From Spirochaetaceae bacterium (GTDB taxonomy: Bacteria; Spirochaetota; Spirochaetia; Treponematales; Breznakiellaceae), in contig JAIRNN010000014.1 of NCBI GenBank assembly GCA_031257995.1, positions 1 to 5,269 on the forward strand: 5,269 nt of DNA. Direction: 5' to 3'. A model generated the notes under the pieces. The model was not told the DNA's origin and made no database searches. It saw only the letters and a list, made by a program, of their open reading frames with translations. The position numbers were made by a program, and so were the translations under genes. Numbering within the stretch: position 1 is the first letter of the stretch; the number at the start of each line of letters is the position of its first letter. Shown one piece after another: positions 5,119 through 5,269 of this stretch.

Positions 5119-5269
5119 TGGACCTTACCCCAACTGGCAGACACAAAGACAAGCGGGAATTATAACAGGTGAGGAGAAGAAGACGGGAAAGCAAGACAAA
5201 GCACGGCGGGTATACACCACGGAATTTAAAGCAGAGGCGGCAGCCCCGGCCGGGAAACACGGGAAACCG
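5119..5269 (+). mobile_element. IS3-family element, left end, continues past the right edge
   Basis: The intron protein match stops at codon 5117-5115, and TGGACCTTACCCCAACTGGC begins at 5119. Ends starting TG with a TTACCCC-type core are usual for IS3-family left inverted repeats. Sixty-four nt later an OrfA-like frame begins in the opposite direction to the intron protein. The right end and any target duplication lie outside the window, so the exact first base is inferred from the TG rule and the end of reverse-transcriptase similarity. Confidence 0.75.
5183..5269 (+). pseudogene. IS3-family transposase OrfA, N-terminal codons, start ACG
   Basis: OrfA is the helix-turn-helix DNA-binding half of the IS3 transposase, normally joined to the OrfB integrase by frameshifting. 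The 29 codons visible read TGKQDKARRVYTTEFKAEAA and then APAGKHGKP, close to the family's YTxEFKAEAVALAEKHGKP. The start should be the ACG at 5183-5185: GAGGAG (5171-5176) lies six nt upstream and no ATG, GTG or TTG is in frame nearby. Differences from the family pattern (Val to Ala, Leu to Pro, Glu to Gly) can each come from one transition, and Pro in this helix should be harmful. The frame is open to the edge, so it may be a poorly started live gene, but decay is more likely. Confidence 0.7.

Overview
This is a bacterial accessory or genome-decay region of moderately high GC with one intact gene. That gene is argA, coding for N-acetylglutamate synthase, on the + strand at 2480-3805. Nearly everything around it is the remains of mobile DNA. 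The mix of relic elements and dispersed hairpin repeats suggests a repeat-rich, IS-laden genome. A spirochaete such as a termite-gut Treponema is one guess, made from general impression only and with low confidence.

Layout, left to right. (1) Positions 1-303, minus strand: the N-terminal part of an IS110-family DEDD transposase, running off the left edge, with internal deletions and ACG where ATG is expected. (2) Positions 304-834: no protein gene. It holds a cluster of hairpins and an extended -10 box upstream of the first transposase, then GC-rich, T-rich and purine-rich DNA. (3) Positions 835-1911, minus strand: a second, different IS110-family transposase, almost full length but broken by at least five frame changes. 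(4) Positions 1912-2240: its leader, with four consecutive hairpins that could be a bridge RNA, then a short repeat of the type ATCTGTGT/ATCCGTGT. (5) Positions 2264-2334: a GC-rich repeat of three hairpins. (6) Positions 2382-2479: a promoter with a perfect TATAAT, then the argA ribosome binding site. (7) argA. (8) Positions 3806-4201: non-coding, with a hairpin, a second copy of the GC-rich repeat that lacks 21 nt, and an AT-rich inverted repeat. (9) Positions 4202-5118, minus strand: the 3' part of a group II intron. It has domains V and VI and a reverse transcriptase/maturase with two internal deletions. (10) Positions 5119-5269, plus strand: the left end and first codons of an IS3-family element that inserted into the intron's reverse transcriptase and continues past the right edge.

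Only argA is likely to make a working protein. It catalyses the first step of arginine (ornithine) biosynthesis and appears to be a monocistronic unit. The mobile elements share a decay style: small internal deletions (at least two with short direct repeats at the inferred ends), single-base frameshifts, and two lost ATG starts that both read ACG at good Shine-Dalgarno distance. The points most worth a second look are the two candidate bridge-RNA leaders, the extra hairpin in the tip of intron domain V, and the IS3-into-intron nesting.
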